Origin: an uncultured Clostridia bacterium | GTDB taxonomy: Bacteria; Bacillota; Clostridia; Oscillospirales; CAG-272 | DNA: 8,215 nt | NCBI GenBank assembly: GCA_947652805.1 | Contig: CANTEM010000041.1 | Coordinates: 1-8,215 of the forward strand | Direction: 5' to 3' | In this document: piece by piece, positions 5,983 to 8,215 of the stretch | How the letters are laid out: every line of letters begins with the position of its first letter | Numbering within the stretch: position 1 is the first letter of the stretch | The notes under the pieces: model-generated | Seen by the model: only the letters and a program-made list of their open reading frames with translations | What the model was told of the DNA's origin: nothing | Databases searched by the model: none | Translations under genes and position numbers: made by a program

Positions 5983-8052
5983 TTATGGGATTATCTCAGC
6001 AAGGGGTTCTCCGTGCAGCAATCTTTGCAGCTGCGTTTCGTCGATTACCGGTATGCCCAGTTGATTCGCCCGATCCAGCTTGGACCCGGCTGATTCGCCT
6101 GCAACCACACAGGAGGTTTTGGCGGATACGCTTCCCGAAACCTTAGCGCCCAACTGCTTCAGTTTTTCTCCCGCTTCTGTTCTGGTCATGGAGGAAAGGG
6201 TTCCGGTGAGCACAAAGGTGCGTCCGGCAAGAGAATCAGAGACAGGAGCGGACTGCTCCACCTGCATCACAACGCCGGAATCGGCCAGCCGTGTGATCAG
6301 CTGTTTTGTTTCAGGCAGGGAGAAGAAATCGGTCACGGATTGCGCCATGATTTCGCCGATATCCTCTATTTCACACAGTGCATCCGCATCTGCTGTAAAC
6401 AAAGCATCAATATTGCCGAATTTATTCAGAATTGCTTCCGATGCGGCTATGCCAATATGATGAATTCCCAGTCCGAACAAAAGCCTTGCCGGACCGGCGC
6501 TCTTAGATCGTTCAATCGCAGCAGTCAGATTGGCCGCAGACTGCTCTCCCATTCGAGGGAGTTCCGCAAGCTGGGCGGCCGTTAAATGATATATGTCCGC
6601 CGCACTTTGAATCAGATTGTTTTCAATCAGTAAGCGAACAATTTGCGGTCCCATTCCGTCGATGCCCATAGCGCCCTTGGAAGCAAAATGAATCAGCCGA
6701 CGTTCCAATTGAGCGGGGCAGTCGGCATTGATGCACCGTGCCGCGCCGGATTCTGCTATGATTTCGTTGTTTTCATCCACTTCCTGTCCGTCATAAACAA
6801 TTTTTTCACCGCAGGAGGGACAGCGATCCGGAAACCGGAAAATCTGTTCGTCGCCGCATCGCCGGGAGACTACGCTTCTTACCACCTCGGGAATAATGTC
6901 CCCGGCTTTTCGCACGATTACGGTGTCGCCGATCCGAATGTCCCGCTGCCGTATAATATCAATATTATGGAGTGTTGCTCTGGATACGGTGGTTCCTGCC
7001 AGTTGTACCGATTCCAGCACGGCGTTTGGAGTGAGCACACCTGTACGCCCTACCTGGATAGCAATATCCAAAAGCCTTGTTTCCTTTTCTTCCGGGGGAT
7101 ATTTATAAGCTACCGCCCATTTCGGCGTACTGCTGGTTTCTCCCAGCAGCGCGCGCTGATGCAATGCGTCTACTTTAATAACAGCTCCGTCAATTCCGCA
7201 GGGGAGAGTATTGCGGCTTTGCCCCAGCTTTTCAACAGCAGATAGAATTTCATCATCTTTATCGGCAGTACACAGAAGATCTATCGTATGGAATCCCAGC
7301 GTGCGGATTCGTTCAATCGTTTCCCTGTGGGATTGGGGAGCGTGACCATCTTTATATAGACTGCCAGACTGAAAATTGAAAATGTATATATCCAATCTGC
7401 GCTGTGCTGTTTCATCGGGATTCAGTCGGCGCAGGGAGCCGGCGGCTGCGTTACGGGGATTTGCCCACAGCTTTTCTCCGGCGGCTTCCTTTTCGGCATT
7501 CAGTGCTTCAAATACGTCTCTTGGCATATATACTTCGCCCCGTACAGTCAGAGTAAGGGGTTCAGAAAGCTGCTGTGGAATAGAAGCAATTGTTTTAATA
7601 TTTGCAGTCACATCCTCGCCGGTGACCCCATCGCCCCGGGTTGCACCCAATACAAGGACTCCGTTTTCATAGGTAAGGCTTACGGATAGGCCGTCGATTT
7701 TCGGTTCTACTGTAAACAGGATTTCTTCATCGGTATTTTGCAGCTGCTGCCGTGTTTTTTCTAAAAAAGAAGACAGTTCTTCAAAGGAAAAAACGTCAGA
7801 AAGAGAATCCATTTTTACGGAATGGGTCACTTTTTTCAGCCGTTCGCTTGCCCGACCGCCTACTTTATGGGTCGGTGAGGAGGGACTGTCCAACTCCGGA
7901 AACTGTGCCTCCAATTCCTGCAAGCGGCGGAACAGCATATCGTAGTCAAAGTCGGAAATTTCCGGCTGGTCCTGTTCGTAGTACAATTTGGAATGGCGTC
8001 GGATTTCTTTGCGCAGACGGGTGATTTCCCGCTTTGCATTTTTTTGATCCAT
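5983..8052 (-). CDS. ligA: NAD-dependent DNA ligase LigA
   Basis: A 689-residue, complete DNA ligase that seals nicks during replication and repair using NAD. Order: NAD-binding domain Ia with YYEQDQPEISDFDYD (about 24-38); adenylation domain with the AMP-accepting lysine K118 in KIDG and RGEVYMP at 171-177; OB fold (about 320-400, GRTG and RKAGDIIPEV); zinc finger with C411, C414, C440 and C445; helix-hairpin-helix repeats (about 463-580); BRCT domain (about 607-684). The usual length is about 670 residues. The surplus is mainly an 11-residue longer loop between C414 and C440. I start at the ATG at 8052 because residues upstream in the open frame do not resemble LigA and lie next to or before the predicted transcript start. 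The nearest strong Shine-Dalgarno (GAAAGG) is 15 bases away, unusually far. pcrA, a frequent upstream partner in Firmicutes, is not in the window. Confidence 0.97.
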   Translation of the reverse strand: MDQKNAKREITRLRKEIRRHSKLYYEQDQPEISDFDYDMLFRRLQELEAQFPELDSPSSPTHKVGGRASERLKKVTHSVKMDSLSDVFSFEELSSFLEKTRQQLQNTDEEILFTVEPKIDGLSVSLTYENGVLVLGATRGDGVTGEDVTANIKTIASIPQQLSEPLTLTVRGEVYMPRDVFEALNAEKEAAGEKLWANPRNAAAGSLRRLNPDETAQRRLDIYIFNFQSGSLYKDGHAPQSHRETIERIRTLGFHTIDLLCTADKDDEILSAVEKLGQSRNTLPCGIDGAVIKVDALHQRALLGETSSTPKWAVAYKYPPEEKETRLLDIAIQVGRTGVLTPNAVLESVQLAGTTVSRATLHNIDIIRQRDIRIGDTVIVRKAGDIIPEVVRSVVSRRCGDEQIFRFPDRCPSCGEKIVYDGQEVDENNEIIAESGAARCINADCPAQLERRLIHFASKGAMGIDGMGPQIVRLLIENNLIQSAADIYHLTAAQLAELPRMGEQSAANLTAAIERSKSAGPARLLFGLGIHHIGIAASEAILNKFGNIDALFTADADALCEIEDIGEIMAQSVTDFFSLPETKQLITRLADSGVVMQVEQSAPVSDSLAGRTFVLTGTLSSMTRTEAGEKLKQLGAKVSGSVSAKTSCVVAGESAGSKLDRANQLGIPVIDETQLQRLLHGEPLAEIIP

Positions 8053-8215
8053 AATATTAAATCCATGCCTTTCTGGGAATTTATGCGGATGTTTTATTTT
8101 ATGCAAATAAGGGATTTTTAAACTGCTTTTCAACTATTGTACCACATTTCTACAGAAAAAGCCACCCTACAGCCAAAAATTATAGATTATAAAAAATGAA
8201 CTAATTTTGATAAAT
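8053..8215. other. Non-coding region upstream of ligA
   Basis: These 163 bases hold the ligA leader (about 77 bases), its promoter, and A/T-rich sequence to the right edge. I see no open frame with a Shine-Dalgarno site, no tRNA and no convincing hairpin. Confidence 0.55.
8136..8144 (-). promoter_or_regulatory. Extended -10 promoter for ligA
   Basis: On the minus strand TGGTACAAT (8144-8136) is an extended -10 element, TGN followed by TACAAT. No good -35 box sits at 16-18 bases, which is compatible with extended -10 promoters. Transcription would start near 8129, giving a leader of about 77 bases and excluding the in-frame start codon at 8133. Confidence 0.6.

Noticed and set aside
6643..7245. 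200-codon open frame on the plus strand inside ligA
   Set aside because: It overlaps conserved LigA domains on the other strand and resembles no protein family.
8156..8174. AAAAAGCCACC stretch matching the left arm of the terminator at 5302, suggesting another terminator near the right edge
   Set aside because: No complementary arm is present in the window, so no hairpin can be drawn.

Overview
The window looks like chromosomal DNA from a Gram-positive bacterium of the class Clostridia, perhaps Oscillospiraceae/Ruminococcaceae. Base composition is moderate. Starts are preceded by AAAGGA-type Shine-Dalgarno sites, promoters resemble sigma-A consensus, and there is a lipoprotein with a VVGC lipobox. 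Two families common in Firmicutes are present: a cytidylate-kinase-like protein of the GSGGR type and the PLP 'methionine gamma-lyase family'. The phylum is well supported; the family is an inference.

Layout. 1-916 (minus): N-terminal part of a secreted protein resembling DUF4091/GH123-type glycoside hydrolases, running off the left edge, with its own promoter. 976-2296 (minus): a two-gene unit of a HAD-family phosphatase followed by a DUF1643 protein. 2321-2871 (plus): a near-perfect sigma-A promoter driving tadA (tRNA adenosine deaminase), ending at a terminator shared with the next gene. 2912-4171 (minus): full-length PLP enzyme of the methionine gamma-lyase/aluminium-resistance family. 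4172-4351: divergent intergenic region. 4352-4543 (plus): an unrecognised 63-residue protein. 4676-5296 (plus): cytidylate-kinase-like protein with its own promoter, ending at a 14-bp-stem terminator. 5347-8052 (minus): ligA (NAD-dependent DNA ligase) followed by a lipoprotein with Ig-like (Big2) domains, probably one transcript. 8053-8215: ligA leader and promoter, plus A/T-rich sequence without a gene.

Most of this is housekeeping: tRNA wobble editing, DNA ligation, phosphatase and sulfur-amino-acid-type PLP chemistry. It is arranged as short transcription units separated by two terminators that can work in both directions. I see no insertion sequence, phage gene, CRISPR array, tRNA or rRNA, and no clear undescribed multi-gene system. 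The points most worth a second look are the DUF1643 protein coupled to a HAD phosphatase, the 63-residue protein, the inverted repeat over the cytidylate-kinase-like promoter, the enlarged zinc-finger loop in LigA, and the lipoprotein placed directly after ligA.
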